This document shows, piece by piece, positions 22,613-34,859 of a DNA stretch of 64,000 bases. Position 1 is the stretch's first letter, and the number at the start of each line of letters is the position of its first letter. Where the stretch lies: NCBI GenBank assembly GCA_036245805.1, contig BTRK01000006.1:39684901-39748900 (forward strand), written 5' to 3'. The notes below the pieces were generated by a model that was given only the letters and a program-made list of their open reading frames with translations, was not told the DNA's origin and did not search any database. The translations under genes were made by a program, and so were the position numbers. Origin of the DNA: Pristionchus mayeri. Its lineage: Eukaryota > Nematoda > Chromadorea > Rhabditida > Neodiplogasteridae.

Positions 22613-23068
22613 TAGTGTTGTTAGATAGAATATTTCGTATTCTGGAATAAGTTTCACAAATGTGCTCTCAAATGAGTTTCATGAATTACCCTCTATTATT
22701 CTGGAATTAATTTCATTCCGGAATAAATTTGTATTCATTCCAGAATAATATTCGAATTAAAATTCTCGAATGGACCAGTCATTTATCGCTCATCTTTCGC
22801 ACTAGAGAGGCTCAAATCACTCGTTCAAAATGAACAGTTCTCAATATCCCTTATTGGATATTCCATTAACTTTTGGAAATGACCAGACCGGGAGGGGGGA
22901 ATATTGGAAATAGAATGAAAGAGGAGATTCTTTGTTCACACTATTGGAAACTCCGGAATCAATTCCAATAAGAGAACTCTATTCCAGAATAGATAGGCCG
23001 CTCGAATATAATTGAAAGTGATATTCGAGAATATTATTCGACGAATTCTATTCGAATTAAGAACACTA
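22613..23068. mobile_element. hAT-like MITE, 456 bp
   Basis: Ends TAGTGTTGTTAGATAGAAT and ATTCTATTCG-AATTAAGAACACTA are inverted. A perfect 8-bp duplication ATGTACAG lies at 22,605-22,612 and 23,069-23,076. The interior is full of GGAATAA and TTATTCC words that give further internal pairing. Non-coding. Confidence 0.8.
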
Positions 23069-23461
23069 ATGTACAGACCTTTTTTCGATATTTGAGGGTA
23101 TTTTCGTATTCGAATGCCCTCATATTTAACATAATGACCTTTTTTAACTTTCGCTCAACAGCTCACGACAACGGGATCGTAACAATCTTTCGTCAAAATG
23201 GATGTCGCCATAGCCTATATGACCAATAGGTTTACATCGCAAGATCCATCCATTTGCCCCGGAAACATATCCTCTCGAAAGTGAGACCGGTGGTGCACAC
23301 GCTTCATTCGCAATCAAGTAACGCATACAAGAGTTTTTTCCCGCATAATCTTTCCATACTCTTTCAGGGCTAACCTGAAGGGCTTGAAAACGTTTTGTCT
23401 CAGTATTCTAGCATATGATAATTAAGCTGCGGCAATGTTGGTTTGACGCTACTAGTACATA

Positions 23462-24430
23462 TCACGCCTCTCATGAGAAAATCGAGCTGGGTCTGGGAAT
23501 GGACTGGAATTCGGGAATTTGGTTCTGACCAGTTTTGGTGATCTTGAGGCATGCCTGACTGACCGCCAAAGTTTCATTGTGCATGTTTCCTTTTGAAGCT
23601 CCCTAGTGAGGGTCGGTTACCTTGAGCCTTAACTTTGAATGCGCATATCTTCGTTAGAGTGAAAGATATCCGAAAATTGTCCTCTGAGTGACCCCCACTG
23701 ATTTTTGAAGCCCTATCGATTTATATATCTTAGATTGCCTAAACTTTAGTTTTAACCTACTTATAGTATAAGCACATTTTCTCAAAAGTGTAAGTGAAAT
23801 AGCAGCTGCAATTTTCACAGTGTGCGCATCTCAACGAGAGCTTTCGAATGAATGGCTTGAGTTAAAAAATATCAGAACCTGGGTGCGACTTTTTAGTTTT
23901 CCTAATCGTTTGAATTTAATTTTCAACAGATTAATTCCTTCTCATATCGCTCTCATCGCGGAGCGCCGTCAAGAATGATCGATTTATTTCGATCATCTTG
24001 TTGAAAATTGAGTTCAAACGATTAGGAAAATTAAAAAAGCCATTCATTCGAAAGCTCTCGTTGAGATGCACACTGTAAAAATTGCAGTTGCTTTTTCACC
24101 TAAACTTTTGAGAAAAAGTGCTTATACTATAAGTCGGTTTAAACTAACATTTAGGAAATCTAAGATATATGAATCGATAGATCTTCAAAAATCAGTGGGG
24201 GTCACTCCGAGATCAATTTTCGGATATCTTTCACTCTAACAAAGATATGCGCATTCAAAGTTAAGGCTCAAGGTAACCGACCCTCTGTAGGGAGCTTCAA
24301 AATGAAACATGCACAATGAAACTTTGGGGGTCGCCTCAATATCACCAAAACTGGTCAGAACCAAATTTCCATATTTCCTTCCATGCCCTAGAATGTCGAC
24401 TCCAGCTCTACTCTCTCGTGAGAGGCGTGA
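23462..24430. mobile_element. 0.97-kb palindromic element
   Basis: Ends TCACGCCTCTCATGAGA and TCTCGTGAGAGGCGTGA lie next to TA on both sides (23,460-23,461 and 24,431-24,432). The two arms pair almost throughout, around a centre near 23,965. Non-coding. The TCACGCC start recalls the TCACGCG ends of the element at 17,074. Confidence 0.75.
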
Positions 24431-24432
24431 TA

Positions 24433-25120
24433 TCATCGTGTATTTCACAGCCATCATGTACTTCTTGTGCTCTCGCAAGATGAAATATCAATAAACAACT
24501 GAAAGTGCAATAATATTTGGGCTCCAACAGGCACTTCAAACATAGTTTTGATGACAAAAAAACCAGTTGTACCTGTTGTGATTTCATTGCCAGAGGACGA
24601 GATTTCGCTTTCTTATAGTCTTGCTTTCTGCTTGATATGCACACTTTGCCATTTTTTCTCAATGCTATTAATATTTTGATATCAAACAGAGAATATTAAG
24701 ACTCGTAGATTATCTTGTTATCATGGTCATATGTCATATTCGGGGAATATGTATAGGAAATCTCGTGGATATTCAAGCTTCAATGACCTAGCGTGGGAAG
24801 ATTTGAATTTTCACTAGAAAAGTGTATTTTAAGCAGAGTTTATGATCATCTGATATCATTTACTATTTTCATATAACCGCCAAGTTTAAAGAATTCGAGG
24901 TCGACCACGACGATAAGGACGATTCGACGGACTGGTGCGTATTCGCCCCTTCCAAGGTATTCCCGCTATCGAAAAGCTACAATGCAGATCACGTAAAAGT
25001 CACTATGTTTTTCATGCTATCGTCGCGCGGCGGGTGCAGTTAAATTATTATTATTATAAAAGTCACTGATGCACAAAATTTTTTTTTTTTTTTTTTTCAA
25101 AAAAAAATTTTTTTTTTTTT
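24433..25120. other. intergenic with poly-T and poly-A tract
   Basis: No exon is supported in this stretch. A run of T, then A, then T fills about 25,079-25,120 at the left edge of the next palindrome. Confidence 0.5.
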
Positions 25121-26926
25121 TCGATTTTTTTCAAAGATTTTTAAAATTAGCCATATATTGAAGGCAGAAGGTACTAAGGACAAGAAATCGAGGGAACCAT
25201 GTTATTTGTCCCAGAGCCGGCTTTTAGGCATTTTCCGGTTTTACTACCGGCTATACTGTATATCAGTCCGCAGAAGAGCTACAGATATGCCATAGGTCTT
25301 AAAAAATCGGGAAAAATATGACAAATAACTTTACTGTTGACAACTTTCGGATTGGACCAAAACTCATAATTCTGGGATCGAAAAACCACATTTTGAATTT
25401 AAAAATAAATATTTTCCCTATCACGCAGTAGAAACGCAGAGGTTTTTATTGCGGAATAAGAAAGACCAATCTGTCAAGAGTCTTAGAAAAAAATATGAAG
25501 GAAAAATTTTATACCGTATTTTTTGATAATCGCGGTTAAAGGTGAGGTCCCGAGGAGACGAATTGGAAATAATCGAAATCTTCTACATTGTACGTTGAAC
25601 TTCGGCCAGCATTATGCTGTTTTATTTTGTACAACACAGTATACATCGAAAAATGTTCAAAGGAGATCGGATTTAGTGGTTCGCAAAAAATTGATTTTCA
25701 AAGATCGGATTGTGGCATGTTTAGGGGCATGTAAAGTATCATTATCAAAGTGAACGTCCATTGGTCATATGCTGATGTTCAAGTACAGTAGGCAGTCTAT
25801 CAACATTCACAGAACTCGGCCCTTGCAATTACTCAAAACATCTAGATATTCGCAATCGAATTTACGAAAATGAAAGATTCGAAAAACAAAACAAATCGGT
25901 TCTACCCAGATTTTGCGAAACTCGATCGGATTTGAACATCAAAATTCATTTTCATACCATATAAGTCATCAAGCACACTGATTGGTACAACGCTCACCAT
26001 TTGATTTTTTTTTTTGTTTCGAAGAGGTGGAAATAATTTTTTTCCAGAAACAAGCAGTATAATTGTATTCACTGGGAATTCATACTTTTATGATCATACA
26101 CTGAATTTAGATGTTCAAATCTGATCGATTTTCGCAAAATCTGGGTAGAACCGATTTATTATGTTTTTCGACTCTTTCATTTTCGTAAATTCGATTGCGA
26201 ATATCTAGATGTTTTGAGTAATTGCAAGGGCCGAGTTCTGTGAATGTTGATAGACTGCCTACTGTACTTGAACATCAGCATATGACCAATGGAAGTTCAC
26301 TTTGATAATGATACTTTACATGCCCCTAAACATGCCACAATCCGAGTGTTAAAAATCGATTTTTTGCGAACCACTAAATCCGATCTCCTTTGAACATTTT
26401 TCGATGTATACGGTGTTGTACAAAATAAAACAGCATAATGCTGGCCGAAGTTCAACGTACAATGTAGAAGATTTCGATTATTTCCAATTCGTCACCTCGG
26501 GACCTCACCTTTAACCGCGATTATCAAAAAATACGGTATAAAATTTTCCTTCATTTTTTTTTCTAAGACATTTGAGAGATTGGTCTTTCATATTCCGCAA
26601 TAAAAACCTCTGCGTTTCTACTGCGTGATGGGGAAAATATTTATTTTTAAATTCAAAATGTGGTTTTTCGATCTCAGAATTATGAGTTTTGGTCCAATCA
26701 GAAAGTTGTCAACAGTAAAGTTATTTGTCATATTTTTCCCGATTTTTTAAGACCTATGGCATATCTGTAGCTCTTCTGCGGACTGATATACAGTATAGCG
26801 GGTAGTAAAACCGGAAAATGCCTAAAAGCCGGCTCTGGGACAAATAACCTGGTTCCTTCGATTTCTTGTCCTTGGTACCTTATACCATCAATATATGACT
26901 AATTTTGAAAATCTTTGAAAAAAATC
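25121..26926. mobile_element. 1.8-kb palindromic element with GCCGGC hairpin module
   Basis: Arms of about 800 bp are inverted copies (for example GAGCCGGCTTTTAGGCATTT at 25,214 and its complement near 26,836), with an unpaired centre around 25,930-26,110. Terminal bases are obscured on the left by the poly-T tract, and I could not define a target duplication. The open frames inside mirror each other and are not genes. Confidence 0.7.
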
Positions 26927-28007
26927 GTTCATGGCTTCCTCCATCGACTCGTGATACCTGTGTTATATGCCTTTTTTATGATTTCAGCCACGTCTCCCCT
27001 AGAGGGCAATACAAAGTAGGCACGGATGGGGTGAGAAAACTCTTGAAATTTAGAAGGTGTGGTAGATATCCCAGATGACTCTCTGGAAACGATTTCACTC
27101 GATGGTTTCGGTGTCGTTTCACATCGTTGTAAGCTCAAACAAACGGAAAGATATATCGCTCAATTAGGCTTTTCCACGGTTTCACTTCTGAGGAATCAGT
27201 TTTTTCTAACTATTTACAGGAAAAGCATGGCCACTTTCCGTTAGACACTAACTATTTTGTGCTCCGCTGTAGTTTCAAATAGCGGAGTCGTCATTTTTGC
27301 AGTCAAATCCGGAAGCTTACAAAATGATGCAACCCATAAACTCAACATCCAGGGAACAAACTGGACAAAAATCTTCTGAGCTAAAATCTTCTCTAATTCG
27401 TGCAGCGCAATGCTCGATTCGTGCGAAAAAGGATCCCGTCAACATTGGTGAATCATCTCCAGAAATCTGTGATTTGTTTTTATAGGTGAGTGAATGAAAA
27501 AGTGTTTTGCACAAAGATGCAAAATCGCCTCGTAGTATCCCCAGACTTGACAAGAGAGGACTTTTGCTGTCTTTGGTTTAGAATGTTGGTTGTGGTGTGC
27601 AAGCAGTGCCGGCGTTACATTCTCAAGGACGTGTGAATGCAGTAATTTTCACAATTATTTCGTATTTTTTCCCCGCCGCGTTGGTCAAAGATCGAAACCA
27701 ATCTCCTGCTGTAATGAAGTGGGTCCACATTGCCCTAGAAATATTCCTTCAGATATGTAGTGTATTAGTCCGATCGTATCCCGTTTCTACTATGTGAGCT
27801 GGCGAATTGAAATATCCGGTGAAAACTCTTTGAATGTAAGCTTTTTATAGATCGATCTATTTTCGTGCACCCATATAAAAGATCGATTGAATTTTTTATT
27901 GAATAATTAAGCGCGAAAGGGAAATCTGAGCCGAAGGTGGATGAGTCTTCGGGCCGCGTTCGAGTTTCCCTTCTGCAATGAGGTCAGTATCTCCCTCCTT
28001 TCTGCTC
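26927..28007. other. intergenic with possible orphan exon near 27,302-27,485
   Basis: After TTTTTGCAG at 27,301 a frame of 61 codons runs to TAG at 27,483-27,485; it contains PEAYKMMQPINSTSREQ. A preceding open stretch ends in a donor-like GTAAGC near 27,131, but the phases do not join. Part of 27,030-27,130 is homologous to 50,195-50,260 with a shifted frame. Weak evidence only. Confidence 0.25.
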
Positions 28008-29300
28008 TTCATCACATGACTCAGACCAGTACTAACTCGCACATAAATTCCCTAACATCTTAGGCTTTCAGCTCTTCCACTTATCCCATCATTTCCTTAT
28101 CCAGGTACTTCGTCACATCGAATTCATCTAAGCCAAGATCTCAGCCGCCAACTGGACGGGCCTCAAGATTAGCTTCGAAGCTTGGCAGCCTCCCCATACT
28201 CTCCGCCCATTCCTCAGTTGAATTTAGCCCTTCCCTCCCTCCATGAAAGCTGCCGATGTCTCGTGATAGGACCGTCCTCTCTCAGTCTTGATACCATTTG
28301 CGACGCCGAATAGAATCTCACACTGTAGCTATGGCAGTTGACTGCTAGAATATCTCTGTCTCTTCTCAATCCCACTCTTTTTTGTTATCGTCGTTAATAG
28401 GTTACAAAATTATCCTTCCGTACTTTCGTCATTGGACGTAGGTCTGAAATCGGCGACGTCTTTGGACGTTGAAAAGCACGTCTGCGCTCATGTCTAATGA
28501 CGCCCTAATCGTGTCAGACCGGGATCTGCGGAGCATTTTCCTGGTAGTGTCTCTCTCTTTCATCCGAAATTCGAGGATATAAACGGACGGGATTAAAGCA
28601 GCGTTCACTGTACAAAACCCTTTGGATCGTATGTTCTGTCTAAGTAATACCGTGAGAAAGTACTCAAAATCTCCTTAAACTTGTCTACGTGAATGCTAGT
28701 CTACTCCGACTTTTTAATGCTTTGCACGATAAGTGGAAAAACGGAGAGAAGAGTGAATTCCTGAAGCAATGCTTCATTTGGCCCGCTTTCTTTATACTAA
28801 CTATTCCGACATTTAAAGTACGGAGGATAATACCTGAGAATCAAATTTTATACGTTTCGAATGACGCGGAAGTAAGTGTAGCTCTTCCCCGTCCTATCAC
28901 GCACGTTCTCCATATGGTGCATGCATGCAACAATAATCCTGTTCATCCCGTCCTCCGCAGTATCTATTCGCATCCCATTGTTGCTGTCTGAGCTGCTATA
29001 GGAGACAATCCTATATGATGCAGTTAGTTCCTCCCCCACTCCTACAATCTCCCCGCCTCCTCCTAGCACGCGGACTAATCATTCCACCACGAGTTCCTAT
29101 GCTAGTACTCCCGCCAATTATATCAGTGTCATGCGGAAGCTAGACCAAATCGGTCAGCATTGTTCCAAGCTCATTACGGTTTCCTGGCCCCCATAATGTG
29201 TCGCATTTTACTCGTTTTCGATTAATCCTGCATTTTCTGGATTAGGCATTCGTAATTCTGGCATCTTTCTTTGTTCCGATGAGTTTTTTATCCATGAGTT
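28008..29300 (+). repeat. duplicated block p, copy 2 (upstream of alpha2)
   Basis: Same block as 3590-4720. The part at about 28,860-29,290 is almost identical to 48,245-48,680 on the other strand, far closer than the other cassette parts. Open frames in it (28,689-28,991 plus; 28,848-29,069 minus) are not kept in copy 1. Confidence 0.7.
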
Positions 29301-30036
29301 GTACTCCCGCTATTATAGTGTCATGCGGAAGCTATACCATATTGGTCAGCCTTGCTCAAAGCTTATATTTTTCCACGCCTCCATAATGAGTCCCATCCTC
29401 TCTAGTTAATCATGCATAGACCGGATTATGCAAAGAATCTTTCGTTATTCTGGCGTCCAGCTTTTTTCGGTTGGGCATTTATCCGAACCGGGAAGGATAT
29501 TTGGATGATTTGTCCATGACAAAACTTAGATTTGCATATGAGACAATAATAAATCTCCTTCGTCTTCTCCTACATATAAGGGCAAAACTAAAGCGAATAG
29601 CTCATTCTTTCCATATAGTCGTATCTGCGCACCCGATTTGCGTATTTCGCCTGGCTTTTCCAACTTTGATTCATCGCGACGTATCTAGAAACGAAAACAA
29701 GGAGGCTTCGATGATTTTGCCAAGAATGTATGTTAAATCAGCTATGATGCTTTCCCTTTATATTATTTGGGAGACCTTCAGCTTCTCATGCGTAATCTTT
29801 CGTAGGCTTTTGGCTTTAAAATATCAGTGAAATTAGATCATCGCCGAATTGATAATCCTTTTTTTATTAACATATCCCATCTTGACATTTTTGAACCCTA
29901 TTTCTCCCCGTCTTTCTGCTTCGTCATACTGTAGCTGTCGGAAATTTTCGCGGAATTTCTTAGACTCGCGAAATAATTTTCGTGTTAGTATTGCTCATCC
30001 ATGGCATTTTCAAGCTATTTCCTGCCCTGAATCGCC
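29301..30036 (+). other. 5-prime flank of alpha2
   Basis: Homologous to the flank of alpha3 (47,710-48,240, inverted), including the CCATGGCATTTTC box near 30,000. The open frame 29,471-29,830 is broken in the other copy. No gene supported. Confidence 0.45.
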
Positions 30037-30065
30037 ATGCGTCTTACAGGAGCTCCCAAAATAGC
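30037..30065 (+). promoter_or_regulatory. conserved promoter-proximal motif of alpha2
   Basis: This is the alpha2 copy of the 29-nt motif at 7228-7256, with TACAGGAGCTCC where alpha3 has TACTGTAGCTCC. It ends 48 nt before the alpha2 ATG. Confidence 0.45.
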
Positions 30066-30113
30066 GCTTCGTTGTGTTTTTGTAGACATCCTCCCCCAGC
30101 CATCATCAACGGG

Positions 30114-31567
30114 ATGTTGTACTTTCTGATCGCGTACATCGCAGTATTCTCTGTGGTCTCTGCCAATGTGAGTCATCGTTCAGCGTCCTTTCCGGTTGTT
30201 TTGAGAGGTTGAAGAGTCGACAAAATTCTATAATTCTTGGTCTACAATGTACCTGACACACAAAACACGCACATTCATATACACGCTTAGAATCATTGAT
30301 ATAAGTGAAATTTATAGTCAGAAGTTGTGCAACTTAATTCGCCCTCTCAACTCTGCCCGTCTCATCCGATTAGCGAGGATGTGTTTACCTCGCTGCGGGC
30401 TGACAACTTCTGCCTGCAGTCATTCGTCGTTCCCGAAGGACAAGCTGCACAGCTTTACGTCACTAACCGCGAGACCTACTGTGGACAGCTGAATGAGGAT
30501 AAGCGAGAGCTCGCTAAGGTTCGGCCCCCATGTAAAGATTGCGTTGGCGGAATGAGGAACATGCTTGTACAACAGCTGCATCGAGCAAGCTTTCACAACT
30601 AACGATCATAACAACTTGCCGATCTCCGGATCCGCCTGTCTGATCTATATCCTTCAGATTACTGGAGGTGCCTCCACTCGGGTCAACTTCTGCACTGCCA
30701 CTGCCCGTTCCTTCTCTCTCCCTTCGGGCTCATACTACATTGCAGTCTCCCGCACTCGAATTCCCCTCAAAGTCTCCCTCACATACCACAACACGACTCT
30801 CGGTGCGTGCTATTATCATCTGGATTTGTAACGACTAAATTTTTGCGGAACTTTTTTGGCTGACAGATCTTTGGGCATTCACAACGATTTCTGGAGTGGA
30901 AATAGTTTCGTGAAACCATGTTTTGTTCAGGATGCAATGATGAGGTTTCACCTTCGCTCATCGGTCTTCCGCTGATCTTCGAGCCCACAAAGCACCAATG
31001 CAGCCTGATTCTGCCCGGACTGACTATCCTTGAAATCAAGAACATATAACGCCGCTCCAACGAAATCTCCCAGGTGCGCTTACGCTTGATTTAAAACTCC
31101 CACCCCCCTCCGTCACATAATTTCAAACGTTTGATACATGAATTTGAAAAATTAGTAATTCGGAACTCGCAGAACTGCGTTCGAGTCCGAATGGGCAAGC
31201 GAATGTCCGGCCTCTTCTGGCAATGGAATCCAGTCTGTGAGGGTATGCATTTATAAACTCTCCGTTCGAAATGCCTTGAATATATTCTGAACGTATTCTG
31301 ATCCCATTATGAACTGAATTCGCGAATGTCACGCAACCGATATTTTGATCTTATTTACCATCCATTTTCGTCAAACAAATTGATGAGCCTAATAATTAAG
31401 AAGCTGCCGAAAGTTCAGGCACACTAATAAATCATACATTTTTTGTAAATTTGATTGCAGTACCTGCTAATGACATCTACGAGTACGAACTCGGATGCGG
31501 AGCAGTTGTAATGGACGCATCTTCGTATTCAATTGAGCGAAAATTTAAGCTAATCCCTATTATATGA
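30114..31567 (+). pseudogene. alpha2: decayed member of the alpha family
   Basis: Exons align one to one with alpha1: 30,114-30,167 (signal peptide MLYFLIAYIAVFSVVSAN), 30,318-30,518, 30,658-30,802, 30,931-31,073, 31,164-31,242 and 31,461-31,567. Exons 1-3 are intact. Three lesions follow. Exon 4 has an in-frame TAA at 31,047-31,049, where alpha3 has GAA. The acceptor before exon 5 reads ATTCGG instead of ATTTCAG; a nearby CGCAG could replace it with loss of three codons. The last exon stops early, after SSYSIERKFKLIPII, and lacks the conserved C-terminal segment with the last cysteine. It might make a shortened protein of about 170 residues, but loss of function is more likely. Confidence 0.75.
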
Positions 31568-33240
31568 CTCTCTTCCGAACCCGTACTAACAATACACTGT
31601 TATTAAAGATAATGCTAATCGTTCTTACTTATCCATCATACCATTAATCTTTCGTTGTAAAATTGTAGCTCGTATTCTGATTATTTCTGGTAACTCACAT
31701 GTTACCAGCATACGTAGACGACCATTCGATGCATCGAAATTGTGATCTCATATATTGTGATGATGCATGAAATCGTGTTAAATACAAATATTTGCAATTC
31801 CTGCAATAACTTGGAGAATTGTGTGAAAACATTAATACAAACAGAATTGCAAATGCCTTTTGAACATACAGGGATTTAGAGATATTGGAAATGTTAGTAA
31901 TTGGGTGATCAATCTTTGGCAAAGATATTTGCATTCCTGCATTATGCAAGAGTTGCTACAACACAAAGATCGTAGAATGCCGTGTAAAAGGATACTAAAG
32001 ATCATGTCCTGAGAAATATATGCTTAATCATTCCATTGACGTGCAAAGACTTGAGTAATCTAATGATACTTCGTTCTTTATTTACCAACTTCCTACGAAT
32101 GTTGAATTCTTGATGTTGTTAATTCACATTAAAACAGTCCAAAAATCTGAAAGACTGGAAAACTGGATCATTGTAGTGTAGGTAGAGGCAAAACAGCTGT
32201 AACACGAGCAAATGTGCATTGGATAGGTGCTACGCAGAGTATGTGTTATGACAGTCGGTCTTTCGCGGAACAAATATTTTTTCAAGATCTTGAATATCTC
32301 TTTTCATGCACCCACTTGAATCTAAATCATAGTGAGTATATCGGTTCCAGGCCGGCGCTACTTGTAAATAATCTAACTCCTTTTGCTGAATTTCATTTTC
32401 GCTGCGAAATGCTGAGTCATCGATTGAAGCAAATTGGAAAGCTACTCAACTCTGCCTATATTATGCCCTCTTGCTAGAATATCCAAAAAATCCGGGGATC
32501 GTTTGAAAGTGCTATAACCGGGCATTTACCTCGCATCATGATAAGTTCTTTTTAGTATCCTAGACCGCTTAAATTTTTTTGCTGCTGGAATTACAAACGC
32601 ATTTTTCATTAAATCTCTAGTCTGCTACGTCTACACGATGGACAATACGGGACCCTTCAAAGCGATCAGCAATTTAATCAAAACAAATTCTGAAATTATT
32701 GCTGTCAAACCGTCATGAAATAATCAAAGAAGTAAAGCGATTGATGATATTGGTTTCGAGCAAATGCACATCGTTTGGTGAGAATAAGTCTGGCAGGAGA
32801 AAATAAAATTATTTATCACGAAATCACGATATTGTTTATGTGCCCTGTCAACTATCGTACATGCTAAAAATTTGAAAGTATGGAATAGCCGATATTTTCT
32901 TCCAGCACAGCAACATGATTATTAGACAGATAAACGTTTCAAGACTTTAGAGATGTTCATTCCGTAGCACATGGCCCCAAAAATCGAAACGTAAAAAAAT
33001 GATTTCTAAATTAATTCGACATTGTTTTCTCCATCTTCACGATAAATGTTTTGTTTTGCAGATTATGTACCATTTTAGAATTGATAATTTGTGAACACTT
33101 CTTTATCTCAATTTTTAAATAGTTATTTTTGAGTTTTTGTAAAGTCTGTATACACTTTATTTTCAGCATCTGTGGAGCTTTAAAATGGCAACTTTTAAAA
33201 TTAAGCACCCCTTCTCGTTTTCAATGTTTCGCACTCGCAT
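31568..33240. other. 3-prime flank of alpha2, no gene
   Basis: AT-rich, with no splice-supported exon. The open frame 32,214-32,477 has no motif and no counterpart in other cassettes. The interval 31,600-31,800 resembles the alpha1 downstream region (8830-9010). Confidence 0.45.
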
Positions 33241-33360
33241 GTGTGACAACGTCAACAACGATCATCAACGATGACGCAGATCTCATCGTAGTTAGTTAAC
33301 ACTCGATTGTCTCCATGAATATCAGAGTGAGTGGAGCTCATAACCGGAGCAGCAGAAACA
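33241..33360 (+). repeat. duplicated block q, copy 2
   Basis: Same block as 12,358-12,479, including TTAACACTCGATTG and GAGTGAGTGGAGCTC. Confidence 0.6.
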
Positions 33361-33822
33361 GTGTTTGCGCAAGCGATTTCACGAATCTAGCAGTAGTGTG
33401 ATGATCGTTATAGCACTACTAATTTTTTCGTGATTAATTTCACTGCAAATCTTGGAGATCTTCCTATCTAATCTGCAAAACAGAAAAGAAAATTGCAAGG
33501 ATGCCTTGCTGCAGTCAGATGTCATGCTAGAATTTTATATTTTCTCTCGAAGATAATGGTTCCCATCGGAATATCCATCTTCACTCCGTAGCGAAACTTT
33601 TCCGTAGTCCTGCAATAGCGAAACTTTGCAGAGTTGTGTTCCACGCGAAAAGGTATGTTGTGGATGGATCTTCTGGAATAAATATCGAATATTAAGCCGT
33701 CAATTGTATAAAAACGTTATCGAGTGTTCTCACGGTTCACAAACATGTTGACTTCAGTTTATGCTCTTGGGGATCATCACCGAATGATTCATAGGGTCTA
33801 CATTGTATGGTGGCATTGTTTG

Positions 33823-34342
33823 GGGGGCGGACATTTCGGCAACGGAGCGCCCTTCGCTGTAGATTCGACGTAGCTCCTTGCGTGTTGTGTCATTGTAACC
33901 AGTATGTGCTACCCTACATTTGCATATATAATTCTTGTTACCAGGCGAACTTGAGTTTCACTCCATATCTATGAATAGGGGTTCGTGGTCCAAAATTGAG
34001 AATTTGAGTGAAAAATCATGGCTAGATAAACACCAAATATCGTAACCAATTCATATTCCAGTACCCCAGTAACTACTGTAACCTGGTATCATGGGTGTCG
34101 ATTGGTTACGATATTTGGCGTTTATCTAGCCGTGATTTTTCACTCAGATTCTCAATTTTGGACCACGAACCCTATTCATAGATATGGAGTGAAACTCAAG
34201 TTCGCCTGGTAACAAGAATTATGTATGCAAATGTAGGGTAGCACATACCGGTTACAATGACACAACACCCAAGGAGCTACGTCAAATCTCCAGCGAAGGG
34301 CGCTCCGTTGCCGAAATGTCCGTTGCCGAAATGTCCGCCCCC
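33823..34342. mobile_element. hAT-like foldback element, 520 bp
   Basis: The element is an inverted repeat from GGGGGCGGACATTTCGG to CCGAAATGTCCGCCCCC, with arms of about 240 bp. A perfect 8-bp duplication ATTGTTTG lies at 33,815-33,822 and 34,343-34,350. The right arm has an extra tandem copy of GTTGCCGAAATGTCC. Non-coding. Confidence 0.82.
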
Positions 34343-34859
34343 ATTGTTTGGAGACATCACTTTTCTCGAATTTATCTGTAAGAACGGTGGATTCTAAAAG
34401 AATCGGCAGCTGTATTTACTGATAATTTACTGAAAATAAGGTCAATACAAGCTGTTACTTTGCAGCTTGCAGCCTCTGCACCCCCATTCTTCCGATTTCC
34501 TTTGCTGTGGCTAGGATTCCTTGGATTCAGATGATTCAAAACTGAGGAACAACAAAATTTTTCTGATTCTCGAGCACTTAAGAACTAGAAAAATCTCCTA
34601 ATGAGCTTGTTTGATCCTCTCGAGCACTTCCGGAAGTTTTCAACACTACACAACTGAACAAACGGAAATGCCAGTAATAAGAAGCTGATGCTGATCAAAA
34701 CTTTAAAGAAAACTTCAAATTTGACAGCCGCAAGTAAATCAACTTGATATGCTTTGCCTGGTTGTATTCTAAGGAAATGGATGCATGTGGCTTCTTAAAT
34801 TCCAGGTTCTGTTTCTCATTAAATTGCTGACTGGGCATCTATTTCCTTCAGTGTTGTTG

